Origin: Gemmatimonadota bacterium
GTDB taxonomy: Bacteria; Gemmatimonadota; Gemmatimonadetes; Gemmatimonadales; GWC2-71-9
Assembly: GCA_029863245.1 (NCBI GenBank)
Contig: JAOTVV010000004.1
Coordinates: forward strand, 124,001-188,000
Direction of reading: 5' to 3'
DNA: 64,000 bases
A program made the translations under genes and the position numbers. Below the pieces are notes generated by a model, which made no database searches, was not told the origin of the DNA, and saw nothing but the letters and a program-made list of their open reading frames with translations. Positions 53,733 through 62,662 of the stretch are shown here, in pieces (within the stretch, counting starts at the first letter, position 1; each line of letters opens with the position of its first letter).

Positions 53733-54434
53733 ATGAGTGCATTGTCTAGGCAACGGGGTCTCAGCCGGTCAACCGAGGACTACCTCAAGACGATCTATGA
53801 ACTGGAGACCCGTGACGGTGCGGCACAGACCAGTGCGATCGCCGACGCCCTCGCGGTCGCGCCCCCGTCTGTGAGCGGGATGGTCAAACGGCTTTCGGAT
53901 TCCGGTCTGCTGGCGCACGTGCCCTACCGTGGTGTGCAGCTCACGCAGGTGGGACGGCGCACCGCCATGCGAGTTCTCCGGCGGCATCGGATTCTGGAGA
54001 AGTACCTCACGGCCAAGCTGGGATACGACTGGGATTCGGTTCACGAGGAAGCCGAGCGGTTGGAGCACGCGGTGTCCGACGAACTGATCGAGCGGATGGC
54101 TATGGCGCTTGGCAACCCGGAGTTCGACCCGCACGGCGCCCCGATCCCGACCAAAGACGGAACGGTGGCCGTGCCGGAAGTCACCTCCCTGTCGGAGGTG
54201 CCGGTCGGTGAAACCGCCGAGCTTCGGCTCGTGAGCGACAAGGACTCCGAGCTCCTCCGGTATCTCCGTTCGCTGGGTCTGCGGTTGGGCGTGGTCTTCG
54301 AAGTCGTGAGCCGGCAGCCGTTCCGCGGGCCGATTACGATCCGGTTCGCCGCTCCGCCCCAGGACGAAGAGGTTGTCGGATACGAACTGGCGCAGTCGCT
54401 GGGCTGCGTGATTAGAGGAGACGAGGTGGGTTGA
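53733..54434 (+). CDS. DtxR/MntR-family metal-dependent repressor
   Basis: A 233-residue regulator: winged helix (STEDYLKTIYELE, SAIADALAVAPPSVSGMVKRLSDSGL), dimer and metal domain with RRHRILEKYL and EEAERLEHAVSDELIERM carrying the conserved Glu and His, HGAPIPT, and a C-terminal SH3-like FeoA domain (SEVPVGETAELRLVSDKDSELL). It represses genes when bound to Mn or Fe. First gene of the operon with the oxidase and ZIP transporter; its ATG overlaps nothing upstream. Confidence 0.9.
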   Translation: MSALSRQRGLSRSTEDYLKTIYELETRDGAAQTSAIADALAVAPPSVSGMVKRLSDSGLLAHVPYRGVQLTQVGRRTAMRVLRRHRILEKYLTAKLGYDWDSVHEEAERLEHAVSDELIERMAMALGNPEFDPHGAPIPTKDGTVAVPEVTSLSEVPVGETAELRLVSDKDSELLRYLRSLGLRLGVVFEVVSRQPFRGPITIRFAAPPQDEEVVGYELAQSLGCVIRGDEVG

Positions 54435-55432
54435 TGGAGCATCGATCGGTGTTGAGCAGACGCGAGCTCTTGACGAGAGGCCTCACTGGGGCTGCTGGGC
54501 TCGCGGCATTCGGCGCGACCGTGTCGGCAACGGACGGGACGCCGAGCCATACGCACGATCCCCACCTGGCCGGCACGGTCGGCGAAGTGCCAGTGGGCGG
54601 GTTCGATCCCATGGTCTTCCTGGAGCACTTCGATCGGGGCCGAGTCGGCCGGCTGCCGTCGGGCCAGACGCTTCGCGAGTACGACCTCGTGGCCATCGAC
54701 AAGGAGATCGAGGTCGCGCCGGGGGTGTTCTACCCGGCGTGGACCTACAACGGCCACGTTCCCGGCCCGACCATCCGGGCATCTGCGGGCGACCGCATCC
54801 GCGTTCGCTTCGTGAACGGCGGGAGTCATGCGCACACCATCCACTTTCACGGTGTGCACGCTGCCAACATGGACGGAGTGTTCGAGCACGTGATGCCTGG
54901 CGAGGAATTCGTGTACGAATTCGACGCGGAGCCGATGGGACTACACCTCTATCACTGCCATGCGGTGCCGCTGAAGAAGCACATCGCAAAAGGGCTCTAC
55001 GGGACGTTCATCGTCGATCCGGCCACTCCCCGCCCACCTGCGCGGGAAATGGTGATGGTTCTCAACGGTTTCGATACGAATTTCGACGGGGAGAACGAGG
55101 TGTACGCGGCCAACACCGTAGCGTTCGCCTACCAACGCCGTCCGATACGGATCGTGAAGGGCGAGCTGCAACGCGTATACATGACCAATCTGACCGAGTT
55201 CGATCCGGTGAACTCCATGCACTTGCACGGGAATTTCTTCCACGTGTACAGAACGGGGACCTCGCTCGTCCCTCACGAGTTCACGGACACGGTGATGCTG
55301 TGCCAGGGGGAGCGCCACATCCTGGAGTTCACATTCCAGCACACGGGCCGGTTCATGTTTCACGCCCATCAATCCGAGTTCGCTGAGCTGGGCTGGATGG
55401 GTCTGTTCGACGTCGTGGAGCCGGTGGCATGA
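54434..55432 (+). CDS. two-domain multicopper oxidase, secreted by TAT
   Basis: A 332-residue exported enzyme. SRRELLTRG plus a hydrophobic stretch is a TAT signal. Domain 1 has HFHG (His137, His139) and YHCHAVPLKKH (Cys175, His183), the type-1 copper site; the axial position is Leu188 rather than Met. Domain 2 has MHLHG (His263, His265) and MFHAHQ (His310, His312) without a cysteine. This is the arrangement of type-C two-domain oxidases and resembles nitrite reductases. ATG at 54434 shares a base with the DtxR stop (TGATG). It may oxidise metals or phenols before ZIP uptake. Confidence 0.88.
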   Translation: MEHRSVLSRRELLTRGLTGAAGLAAFGATVSATDGTPSHTHDPHLAGTVGEVPVGGFDPMVFLEHFDRGRVGRLPSGQTLREYDLVAIDKEIEVAPGVFYPAWTYNGHVPGPTIRASAGDRIRVRFVNGGSHAHTIHFHGVHAANMDGVFEHVMPGEEFVYEFDAEPMGLHLYHCHAVPLKKHIAKGLYGTFIVDPATPRPPAREMVMVLNGFDTNFDGENEVYAANTVAFAYQRRPIRIVKGELQRVYMTNLTEFDPVNSMHLHGNFFHVYRTGTSLVPHEFTDTVMLCQGERHILEFTFQHTGRFMFHAHQSEFAELGWMGLFDVVEPVA

Positions 55433-56592
55433 CGCAGCGAGGCCGTGCGATTTGGCCGTGGGCACTGCTGCCGGTGGTCCTGCTGGCGGCCATGGCGGTC
55501 GTGTTTGGGCAGTCGGGACTCGTCCAGTTCATGCGGCGTGGTGTGCCGCCGGTCGAGGAGCTCACCTTCGAGCGCGTCACGCTGAAGCCCGATGTCATCA
55601 CGGTGGGGATCGTCAATGGCGGGCCGGATCCGGTCACCGTGGTGCAGGTTCTGGTGGACGAGGCCTTCTGGGCATTCAGCATCGAGCCTGGCAGCAGGAT
55701 CCCCCGGCTGGGCAGAGCCACCATCGAGATCCCCTACCCGTGGGTGCCCAATGAGCGCCACGAGATCATGGTGCTCACCTCGACCGGTCTCACGTTCGCG
55801 CACGAGATTCCGGTTGCCACCGAGACTCCCTCGGCGGATCTCCGCTTCTTTGCGGTGTTCGCACTGATCGGGCTCTACGTGGGCGTGATTCCCGTTGCGA
55901 TCGGACTGCTATGGTATCCGATGCTTCGTCGGCTGGATCGGCGCTGGGTGGACTTCGCTCTCGCTCTCACCATCGGGTTGCTGGTCTTCCTCGGTGTGGA
56001 TGCGCTGCATGAGGCACTCGAGACAGCAGCACAGGTGGCCGGGGCGTTCCAGGGGACCCTGGTGGTCGCGGTCGGCGCTCTGGGCGCGGTGCTGGTGCTG
56101 CAGATGGCATCGGGTGGGTCGCTCAAGCGAGGAGGTGTCGAAGGGCGTCGCATGGTGGCCCTGCTCGTGGCCTTGGGTATCGGGTTGCATAACCTCGGTG
56201 AGGGTCTTGCGATCGGGGCCGCGTATTCGCTGGGAGAGGCCGCCTTGGGCGCGTTCCTCATCGTCGGCTTTATGCTCCACAACACCACGGAGGGCCTCGG
56301 GATCGTCGCGCCGATCGCGCGCGACGAGCCGCGCATCATGACACTGGCGGGCCTGGGTCTGTTAGCCGGCGGACCGACTATTCTAGGAGCCTGGGTCGGC
56401 GGACTGGCCTATTCCCCTCTGTACGCAACCTTCTTCCTCGCGGTCGGAGCGGGCGCGATGGCGCAGGTGGTAATGGCATTGTATCGGGTGCTCGGCAGTG
56501 AGGCTGTAGGTGGTGCGTGGACCCCGCTCAATGCCGGGGCGGTGTTGGTCGGAATGCTCGTGATGTACGCGACTGGTCTGCTCGTGGCATGA
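55429..56592 (+). CDS. ZIP-family metal transporter with N-terminal extra domain
   Basis: A 387-residue protein overlapping the oxidase by 4 bases. ZIP helices carry the metal motifs HNLGEGLAIG (His254) and HNTTEG (His284). Before them lies an exported beta-rich region of about 100 residues (VEELTFERVTLKPDVITVGIVNGG to TSTGLTFAHEIPVA) between two hydrophobic segments, which ordinary ZIP proteins lack. It likely moves divalent metals (Zn, Mn or Fe) into the cytoplasm, under control of the DtxR-family gene upstream. Confidence 0.88.
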   Translation: MTQRGRAIWPWALLPVVLLAAMAVVFGQSGLVQFMRRGVPPVEELTFERVTLKPDVITVGIVNGGPDPVTVVQVLVDEAFWAFSIEPGSRIPRLGRATIEIPYPWVPNERHEIMVLTSTGLTFAHEIPVATETPSADLRFFAVFALIGLYVGVIPVAIGLLWYPMLRRLDRRWVDFALALTIGLLVFLGVDALHEALETAAQVAGAFQGTLVVAVGALGAVLVLQMASGGSLKRGGVEGRRMVALLVALGIGLHNLGEGLAIGAAYSLGEAALGAFLIVGFMLHNTTEGLGIVAPIARDEPRIMTLAGLGLLAGGPTILGAWVGGLAYSPLYATFFLAVGAGAMAQVVMALYRVLGSEAVGGAWTPLNAGAVLVGMLVMYATGLLVA

Positions 56593-56644
56593 CCCGGGCG
56601 GCCCCGAGCGTCTGCCCACCCGGGCGGACGTCGGCCCGTCCCTG

Positions 56645-57601
56645 CTAGCTCTCCTTTTCTCTCACCCGCTCCATACCGCGGAGAATGCCCCCCAAGCGTC
56701 GGTCCCGCGCCGGCCGCAATGCGTCGACCTGTTCATCGTACGCTTTCTCAATCAGGTGAATCAGCTTGCGCTGCTGCTCGGGCTCGAGCTGCGTCCAGGT
56801 TGCCAGATCCTCCCAAATCATCTCGAAGGTCTTGAGGAGATGCTGAAGAAAGCCGGACACACCCTTGTCTCCCGACGCGAGGTGGTAGCTCAGGTGCGGG
56901 CCGCCGGCAGCCCAGCCAAGTGCCGGTCCGAGTGACACTGCTCGGTCGAGATCTTGGACGTCGACCACCCCCTCGAGCACCAGGTCGATCGCCTCGCGCC
57001 AGACGGCGGCGGCGATGCGATTGACCACGCTCCCGGCCACGGACTTCTTGACCAGGACGGGGATGCGATCCAGCCCGCGGAGCCAACCCTTGAGGAGCTC
57101 GACCAGGGCCAGGTCGGTCGTCGGTCCGGGAACGATTTCGACCAGGGGGATGAGTTCCGGCGGGTTGAGAGGATGAGCGATGAGGCATCGGTCCTGCCGG
57201 ATGCAGCGTGCCACGATGTCGGCCGTCTTGAGTGCGCTGGACGAACTGGTTACCAGCCGAGCCTCACCCGCCACAGACTCGATCGATTCGAACAGCCGCT
57301 GTTTCGTCAGGAGGTCCTCGGGTGCACATTCGATCACCCACTGTGCGTCGCGGCACGTCTCGAGGATGCTCCGGCCCACGACCATGCGTTCGAGCCCAAT
57401 GGCCACGTCGTCGGGATCTGCCCGCTCCAGTTCCACCAGATGTCGGGCGCGAGTCTCGATATCCGCCGCCGCACTGTGCAACGCCTTCCCGTTGGTATCG
57501 AATAGCGCAACGGGCCATCCTTGCGCGACGCAGAGTGCCGCCCATCCCCGACCGACGTCGCCGGTCCCCACGATCGCAACCCGTACCTGCGCCTCGGTCA
57601 T
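56645..57601 (-). CDS. 3-hydroxyacyl-CoA dehydrogenase family (gulonate DH-like)
   Basis: A 318-residue NAD-dependent enzyme: Rossmann motif IVGTGDVGRGWA, then VTSSSSALKTADIVARC, HPLNPPELIPLVEIVPG and a helical C-terminal domain. The shape fits lambda-crystallin/L-gulonate 3-dehydrogenase members as well as hydroxybutyryl-CoA enzymes. It overlaps the nucleoside hydrolase gene by 4 bases, so the two form an operon; substrate not deducible. Confidence 0.85.
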   Translation of the reverse strand: MTEAQVRVAIVGTGDVGRGWAALCVAQGWPVALFDTNGKALHSAAADIETRARHLVELERADPDDVAIGLERMVVGRSILETCRDAQWVIECAPEDLLTKQRLFESIESVAGEARLVTSSSSALKTADIVARCIRQDRCLIAHPLNPPELIPLVEIVPGPTTDLALVELLKGWLRGLDRIPVLVKKSVAGSVVNRIAAAVWREAIDLVLEGVVDVQDLDRAVSLGPALGWAAGGPHLSYHLASGDKGVSGFLQHLLKTFEMIWEDLATWTQLEPEQQRKLIHLIEKAYDEQVDALRPARDRRLGGILRGMERVREKES

Positions 57602-58539
57602 CGTCGTCTGATCTCCCTCTCTTGTGGTGCTCGCCCAAAGACTCGGGTGAGGAGGTCGTGCACGCGGTCGGTCTTCACGGCAAGTGCCACGGCTGTCGGC
57701 GTCCCCCCGACTGCCTCCCGGGTGTGACCGCGGTGCTCGCTCTCCTCAAGGTCAACAATGAGCGAGAGTTGCGCCAGGGTGAGCACACCGGGCTCGATCA
57801 GCTCGGCCACCGGCAACACGTCGTTCACGACGCACCCGTCGAGGCGCTCCTGGTTCCGATGGAATTCGACGTAGAACTGCAGTGCGTGGGCGAGCCACCG
57901 GGTGAGGTCGTCCGTCGATTCGCCATATTGCTCGACGGCCGTTCGGGCGAAGGTCAGGCGACGGGTGACGTCCAGACCCACCATCACGGTGTCGAGTCCT
58001 GCGCGCAGCACTATGTCCGCCGCTTCGGGGTCGCACCACGCGTTGAAGTCGGCCCACCGGTTGGTATTTCCGCGTTCACGGATGTTGCCGAACATGCCGA
58101 TGTGTCGAACAACACGTCGGCGGACCAGGCTGCGGTCCCGGGCCACGGCCTGTGCGAGGTTTGTGAGCGGTCCAAGGGTGACGAGGGTGACCGGTCGATC
58201 GACGTCAGCGAGAACATCGAGGAGAATCTGCGGCTGGGGGTCGACCGGGGGTGCAGGCGGCACGGGTGCGTACCCCACACCGGACACCCCGTGGGTTTCG
58301 GGCGCGGTGACCAGGTCCCGCTCGAGCGGCCGATCGGCCCCCGGGTGGATCGGCACGTCGGATCGCCCGAGGAGACCCAACAAATGATGCGCGTTCCGGG
58401 TCGTTGCCTCGAGCGGCGCATTGCCGTAGCTCGTGGTGAGGGCGATGACGCTCAACTCTGGCGAGCGGAGGGCGAGCGCCAGCGCCACGACGTCATCGAT
58501 CCCGGGGTCGGTGTCGATCACGATCGGCGTTGCGGACAT
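57598..58539 (-). CDS. nucleoside hydrolase
   Basis: A 313-residue enzyme with the IUNH calcium motif IDTDPGIDD at its N-terminus, further NxxDP-type position in FNAWCDPEAADIVL, and VTLVTLGPLTNLA. It hydrolyses the N-glycosidic bond of ribonucleosides to base and ribose, for salvage. Start ATG at 58539. It is upstream of the dehydrogenase gene in a two-gene operon. Confidence 0.9.
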   Translation of the reverse strand: MSATPIVIDTDPGIDDVVALALALRSPELSVIALTTSYGNAPLEATTRNAHHLLGLLGRSDVPIHPGADRPLERDLVTAPETHGVSGVGYAPVPPAPPVDPQPQILLDVLADVDRPVTLVTLGPLTNLAQAVARDRSLVRRRVVRHIGMFGNIRERGNTNRWADFNAWCDPEAADIVLRAGLDTVMVGLDVTRRLTFARTAVEQYGESTDDLTRWLAHALQFYVEFHRNQERLDGCVVNDVLPVAELIEPGVLTLAQLSLIVDLEESEHRGHTREAVGGTPTAVALAVKTDRVHDLLTRVFGRAPQEREIRRR

Positions 58540-58669
58540 GGTGGAAGTCTAAGGAGCCGGGTGGGTGAGCGGCAGCGATCCGCCCGGCGGACTGGGCTCC
58601 CTGGCGGCTCGATTCAATCTCTCGTAACCTTCTCGGCAGAGACACCGCAACGGAGGGTGGACGAACAGC

Positions 58670-59068
58670 GTGACCGGAGCGCCGGCAGACTGGAAGCAAC
58701 GCCGAGAGGCCTTTGCGTCGCTGATCGACGAGTTCGGTAAGGGTTGGGAGCAGGGGAGCTCCGAACGCATCGCCGAGCTGTTCACCGAGCAGGCGACCTT
58801 CGTCCCGGATCCGTTCGGGTCGCCAGTCGTCGGGCGAGTGGCGATCGGTGACTACTGGGGCGACATCCCGTTGGAACAGTCTGAAGTGTCGTTCAGGTCC
58901 GGGGAGACGTACGTGGCGGGGCCGTGGTTCGCGACGGAGTTTCGGTGCACGTTCCGGCGTCGGCGAACCGGCGAGCCCGTGGATGTGCGCGGTGCCCTCT
59001 TTTGCGAGACCGAGGACGGACGGATCTCGGAAATGCGCATGTACTGGGACCGTCGAGCCGGGGCGTAA
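58670..59068 (+). CDS. SnoaL/NTF2-like small protein
   Basis: A 132-residue cone-shaped NTF2-fold protein: a helix with FASLIDEFGKGWEQGSSERIAELF, the short loop TEQATFVPDPFGSP, then FRRRRTGEPVDVRGALFCETEDGRISEMRMYWD. This fits the nuclear-transport-factor-2-like family, which includes small isomerases and lyases. GTG at 58670 is the start. The DUF72 gene begins immediately after its stop. Function unknown. Confidence 0.8.
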   Translation: MTGAPADWKQRREAFASLIDEFGKGWEQGSSERIAELFTEQATFVPDPFGSPVVGRVAIGDYWGDIPLEQSEVSFRSGETYVAGPWFATEFRCTFRRRRTGEPVDVRGALFCETEDGRISEMRMYWDRRAGA

Positions 59069-59899
59069 GTGCTGGGGAACGCCGAGATCTTGCTGGGTAC
59101 GCAGGGCTGGAACTACGAATCGTGGATGCCGTCGTTCTATCCTCATGGGACCAAGCCTTCCGGCATGCTCGATGTGTACGCCCGTGCGTTTGGGACGGTG
59201 GAGGTGGACTCCACCGCCTACGGGATTCCCAGTGATCCAGCGGTGCGGGGATGGCGCACACGAGTGCCGCCAGGCTTCGTTTTCGCGCTCAAAGTCCCAC
59301 AGGCGATCACGCACGAGCGCCGATTGAAGGACACGACGCCGCTGCTGCGTCGCTTTCTCGACCGGGTGGCGCAGCTCGATGACCTCCTCGGACCGCTCCT
59401 GGTCCAGTTGAGCCCCGGATTCCGCGCCACCGAAGGCAATCGTGCGGTCCTCCGCGACTTCGTCGGTGCCCTTCCAACCGAGTACCGGTGGGCCATCGAG
59501 TTCCGGCACCCGGGATGGATGTCTGCCGCCACGTTCGAGCTGCTCAAGTCCCGGAACGTCGCGACCGTCCTGGTCGACGGTCGATGGATCCGGCGAGAGT
59601 TCATGGCCGAGTTGGCCATCGAGCCGACTGCCGACTTCTCCTACGTGCGGTGGATGGGCACCAGCCGTAACCTGACCGATTTCTCCCGACCGCTGCTCCA
59701 CCGCGCCGACGATTTCGCGTGGTGGTCGGAGGTGATCAGCACACTCGCCGAGCGGGTGCAGACGGTCTACGGCTACGCCAGCAATACCTACGACGGCCAT
59801 GCACCGCACAGCGTGCGAGCGCTGCAGCAACTCGTAGGACAGGTGCCCGTCCCGCCCGAGGATTTGCGGGAGCAGGGAGAGCTGTTCCAAGAGACGTGA
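59069..59899 (+). CDS. DUF72 family protein
   Basis: A 276-residue TIM-barrel-like protein: GTQGWNYESWMPSFYP, FGTVEVDSTAYGIPS, FVFALKVPQAITHERRL, GPLLVQLSPGF, EFRHPGW and VRWMGTSRNL are family hallmarks. It ends EQGELFQET; QGELF loosely resembles a clamp-binding pentapeptide. GTG at 59069 starts directly after the SnoaL stop, and its own stop overlaps the next gene by 4 bases. Function unknown. Confidence 0.88.
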   Translation: MLGNAEILLGTQGWNYESWMPSFYPHGTKPSGMLDVYARAFGTVEVDSTAYGIPSDPAVRGWRTRVPPGFVFALKVPQAITHERRLKDTTPLLRRFLDRVAQLDDLLGPLLVQLSPGFRATEGNRAVLRDFVGALPTEYRWAIEFRHPGWMSAATFELLKSRNVATVLVDGRWIRREFMAELAIEPTADFSYVRWMGTSRNLTDFSRPLLHRADDFAWWSEVISTLAERVQTVYGYASNTYDGHAPHSVRALQQLVGQVPVPPEDLREQGELFQET

Positions 59900-60741
59900 G
59901 GCCTTCGGTACTTCCTTCCCTCCTTGGCGTGACGCTGCTCGCGGCCGGGTGTGCCGAGCAGCCGCCGGTGCTGTCTGTCCCCGACGACGCGGAAATCGTG
60001 CTCGCAACGACGACATCCGTGCGGGATGCGGGCGTGCTCGAACTCCTGCTCCAGCCGTTCGAGACAACCCTTGGCTACCGCGTGAAGGTGATCGCCGTGG
60101 GCAGCGGACAGGCGTTGGAAATCGGCCGGCGTGGGGACGCGGATATGTTGATCACGCATGACGTCGACGCCGAGGTCGCGTTCATGCAGGACGGATTCGG
60201 CGCGGCGCGGGCTCCGTTGATGAGGAACGAGTTCGTCGTCGTCGGGCCGGAGCGGGACGAGGCGGGCGTTCGCGGTCGGTCGGCAGCGGATGCGGTGAGG
60301 GCAATTCATGCTTCGCGGTCGCGGTTCGTCACGCGCGCGGATCGGTCTGGTACCCACAGCAGGGAGAAGCGGCTGTGGGAAGCAGCCGGGATTGTTCCCG
60401 GCGGCGAATGGTACCTCGAGTCCGGTCAGGGGATGAGCGCCACGCTGCAGATCGCCGACCAGCTGCAGGCATATGCCCTGACGGACATCGGTACGTTCGT
60501 GAGCCACAAGTATCGTCTGGATCTCGAGGTCCTGGTGGAGGGCGACTCCGTGCTCGCGAATCCGTATCACATCCTGCTCGTCAATCCCGCACGGTTTCCG
60601 TGGGTGAACTACGAGGGCGCGCAGAGCCTGTCGGCGTATCTGAGGGGCGGGGCCGCGCAACGAGCGATTGCCGAGTTTGGCCGGCGCCAGTACGGCCGTC
60701 CGCTGTTCGAGCCGTTCGCCCCCACCGACGGAATGCGATAG
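59896..60741 (+). CDS. tungstate-type substrate-binding lipoprotein (TupA-like)
   Basis: A 281-residue periplasmic binding protein from GTG 59896, with lipobox LLAAGC. The mature part has the TupA pattern: IVLATTTSVRDAGVLELLL, YRVKVIAVGSGQALEIGRRGDADMLITHD and RNEFVVVGPERDEAG. These bind tungstate tightly and feed TupBC. No permease or ATPase gene adjoins: next is nadE. It is thus an orphan here and must use a transporter elsewhere, or has a different role. Confidence 0.85.
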   Translation: MRPSVLPSLLGVTLLAAGCAEQPPVLSVPDDAEIVLATTTSVRDAGVLELLLQPFETTLGYRVKVIAVGSGQALEIGRRGDADMLITHDVDAEVAFMQDGFGAARAPLMRNEFVVVGPERDEAGVRGRSAADAVRAIHASRSRFVTRADRSGTHSREKRLWEAAGIVPGGEWYLESGQGMSATLQIADQLQAYALTDIGTFVSHKYRLDLEVLVEGDSVLANPYHILLVNPARFPWVNYEGAQSLSAYLRGGAAQRAIAEFGRRQYGRPLFEPFAPTDGMR

Positions 60742-60792
60742 CGCTCAGCGCTCGCTCTTCACGGGCCCCAACGGGCGGCTATCTTCCTCACC

Positions 60793-62610
60793 ATGGCATC
60801 CCTGCCGTTGCTGGTGGCGCAGATCCGGCCCGCAAAGGGCGACTACGCCGGAAACGTGCGGCGAGTCGGTGGTGTCTTTGCCCAGGCCGCCGGCCTCCCG
60901 TCTCCGCCGCACCTCATCGTCTTTCCTGAAACCGCGCTCACCGGGTACTTCCTCGAGGGCGGCGTACGCGAACTGGCCGTGCCGGCGGGGGCGCTCTATC
61001 GAGATCTCGCGGCACAACATGCCTTGGCCGCGGCTCCGCCGGTCGACATCGTGCTCGGCTTTTACGAAAAATTCCGAAACCGACACTACAACTCGGCCCT
61101 GTATGCAACGTTGGGCGGTCCCGAGGCCGGGATTCGGCACATCCACAGGAAGGTGTTCCTGCCGACGTACGGTCTGTTTGACGAGGAACGGTTCGTCGAG
61201 CACGGCCACACGATCCGGGCGTTCGACACGGGGTGGGGGCGGGTTGCCATGGGTGTGTGCGAGGATGCATGGCACACGATTCTCCCTACGCTGGCCGCCC
61301 TCGACGGGGCCCAGCTCTTCGTCGTCCCCAGCGCGTCACCCGCTCGGGGCGTCGCGCCGGATCGAGAAGCCGGCGACGATCAGGAACGTCGACCAGCCAG
61401 CGTGCGGCGGTGGGAGATCCTCGCCAGACAGATCGCGTCCGAGCACGGGATCTACGTGGTGATCTCGCAATTGGCCGGCTTCGAGGGCGGGAAGGGCCTG
61501 CAGGGCAGCTCGCTGGTGGTAGATCCTCACGGCGAGATCGTCACCCGCGGCCCGGTGTTCGAGGAAGCACTGCTGACGGCGACCATCGAGCACGACGAGA
61601 TCACACGCGCGCGGTTCGAGCATCCTCTGCTCGCCGATCTCGAGACCCAGTTCCTCAACCTGCTCGAATCCAGTGGCCGCCCCGGCGAGCCGGAGACGCC
61701 CCCCCCCGAGAAAGTCGAGATGCAGTCCGGGGCGGTTCCGGTGGAGCGCCCCAGCGCCACAGCACACCCTGTCATGCATCCGCCGGAGGGCGACGATCCG
61801 ATGACGATCGATCCGGCCCTGACCGCTCGGTGGCTCGAGGCTTTCCTCCGCGACGAGGTCGTGCGGCGGCGTGGCTTCGGCAGAGGGATCGTTGGGCTTT
61901 CGGGCGGCATCGACAGTTCCGTCGCGGCGGCACTGGCCGCCCGGGCCCTCGGCGCTGACAATGTGATCGGTGTGCGCATGCCGTACCGCACGTCGAGTCC
62001 CGAGAGCCTCGAGCATGCCGCGCTGGTTGCCCGCGATCTGAAGATCGAGCTCGTGACCGTCGATATCACCGGTGCTGTCGATGCCTACATCGACGCTGTG
62101 GATCCCGACGCCGACCCGACGCGACGGGGTAACGTCATGGCGCGGATGCGGATGATCACGCTGTTCGATCTCTCGGCGAAGCGTGGCGCCCTCCCAATCG
62201 GCACAGGGAACAAAACCGAGCGCCTGCTCGGGTACTTCACGTGGCACGGTGACGATGCCCCGCCGGTCAACCCACTCGGGGATCTCTTCAAGACGCAGGT
62301 GCGCGATCTCGCTCGGTATCTGGGCATTCCCGGGCCGATCATGTCAAAGCCCGCCTCAGCCGACCTCGTGCAGGGACAAACCGACGAGGTCGATCTCGGG
62401 ATCACATACGCGAAGGCCGACCGCATCCTCCATTGGTTGCTCAGGGGACTGCGACCCGAGCAGATCGTGGCCAGTGGTTTCGCGAAAGAGGAGGTCGATA
62501 CCGTAAGCCTCCGCCTCCACTCGACGCATTGGAAGCGCCGTCTCTCGACGGTCGCCATGGTGAGCAGCACGGCGATCGGGGAGAGCTATTTGCGACCGGT
62601 GGATTACTGA
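60793..62610 (+). CDS. nadE: glutamine-dependent NAD synthase
   Basis: A 605-residue fusion. The N-terminal nitrilase-fold glutaminase has the Glu46-Lys120-Cys156 triad (FPETALTG, HRKVFLPTYG, GVCEDAW). The C-terminal synthetase has the P-loop GLSGGIDSS and GTGNKTERLLGYFTWHGD. It converts nicotinic acid adenine dinucleotide, glutamine and ATP to NAD. A short proline-rich insert separates the two domains (about residues 300-335). Start ATG 60793. Confidence 0.93.
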   Translation: MASLPLLVAQIRPAKGDYAGNVRRVGGVFAQAAGLPSPPHLIVFPETALTGYFLEGGVRELAVPAGALYRDLAAQHALAAAPPVDIVLGFYEKFRNRHYNSALYATLGGPEAGIRHIHRKVFLPTYGLFDEERFVEHGHTIRAFDTGWGRVAMGVCEDAWHTILPTLAALDGAQLFVVPSASPARGVAPDREAGDDQERRPASVRRWEILARQIASEHGIYVVISQLAGFEGGKGLQGSSLVVDPHGEIVTRGPVFEEALLTATIEHDEITRARFEHPLLADLETQFLNLLESSGRPGEPETPPPEKVEMQSGAVPVERPSATAHPVMHPPEGDDPMTIDPALTARWLEAFLRDEVVRRRGFGRGIVGLSGGIDSSVAAALAARALGADNVIGVRMPYRTSSPESLEHAALVARDLKIELVTVDITGAVDAYIDAVDPDADPTRRGNVMARMRMITLFDLSAKRGALPIGTGNKTERLLGYFTWHGDDAPPVNPLGDLFKTQVRDLARYLGIPGPIMSKPASADLVQGQTDEVDLGITYAKADRILHWLLRGLRPEQIVASGFAKEEVDTVSLRLHSTHWKRRLSTVAMVSSTAIGESYLRPVDY

Positions 62611-62662
62611 GGCGTGCACGGCGCAGCGGGCAGTGTGACTCCGACATCGTGAGCCAGCGACC

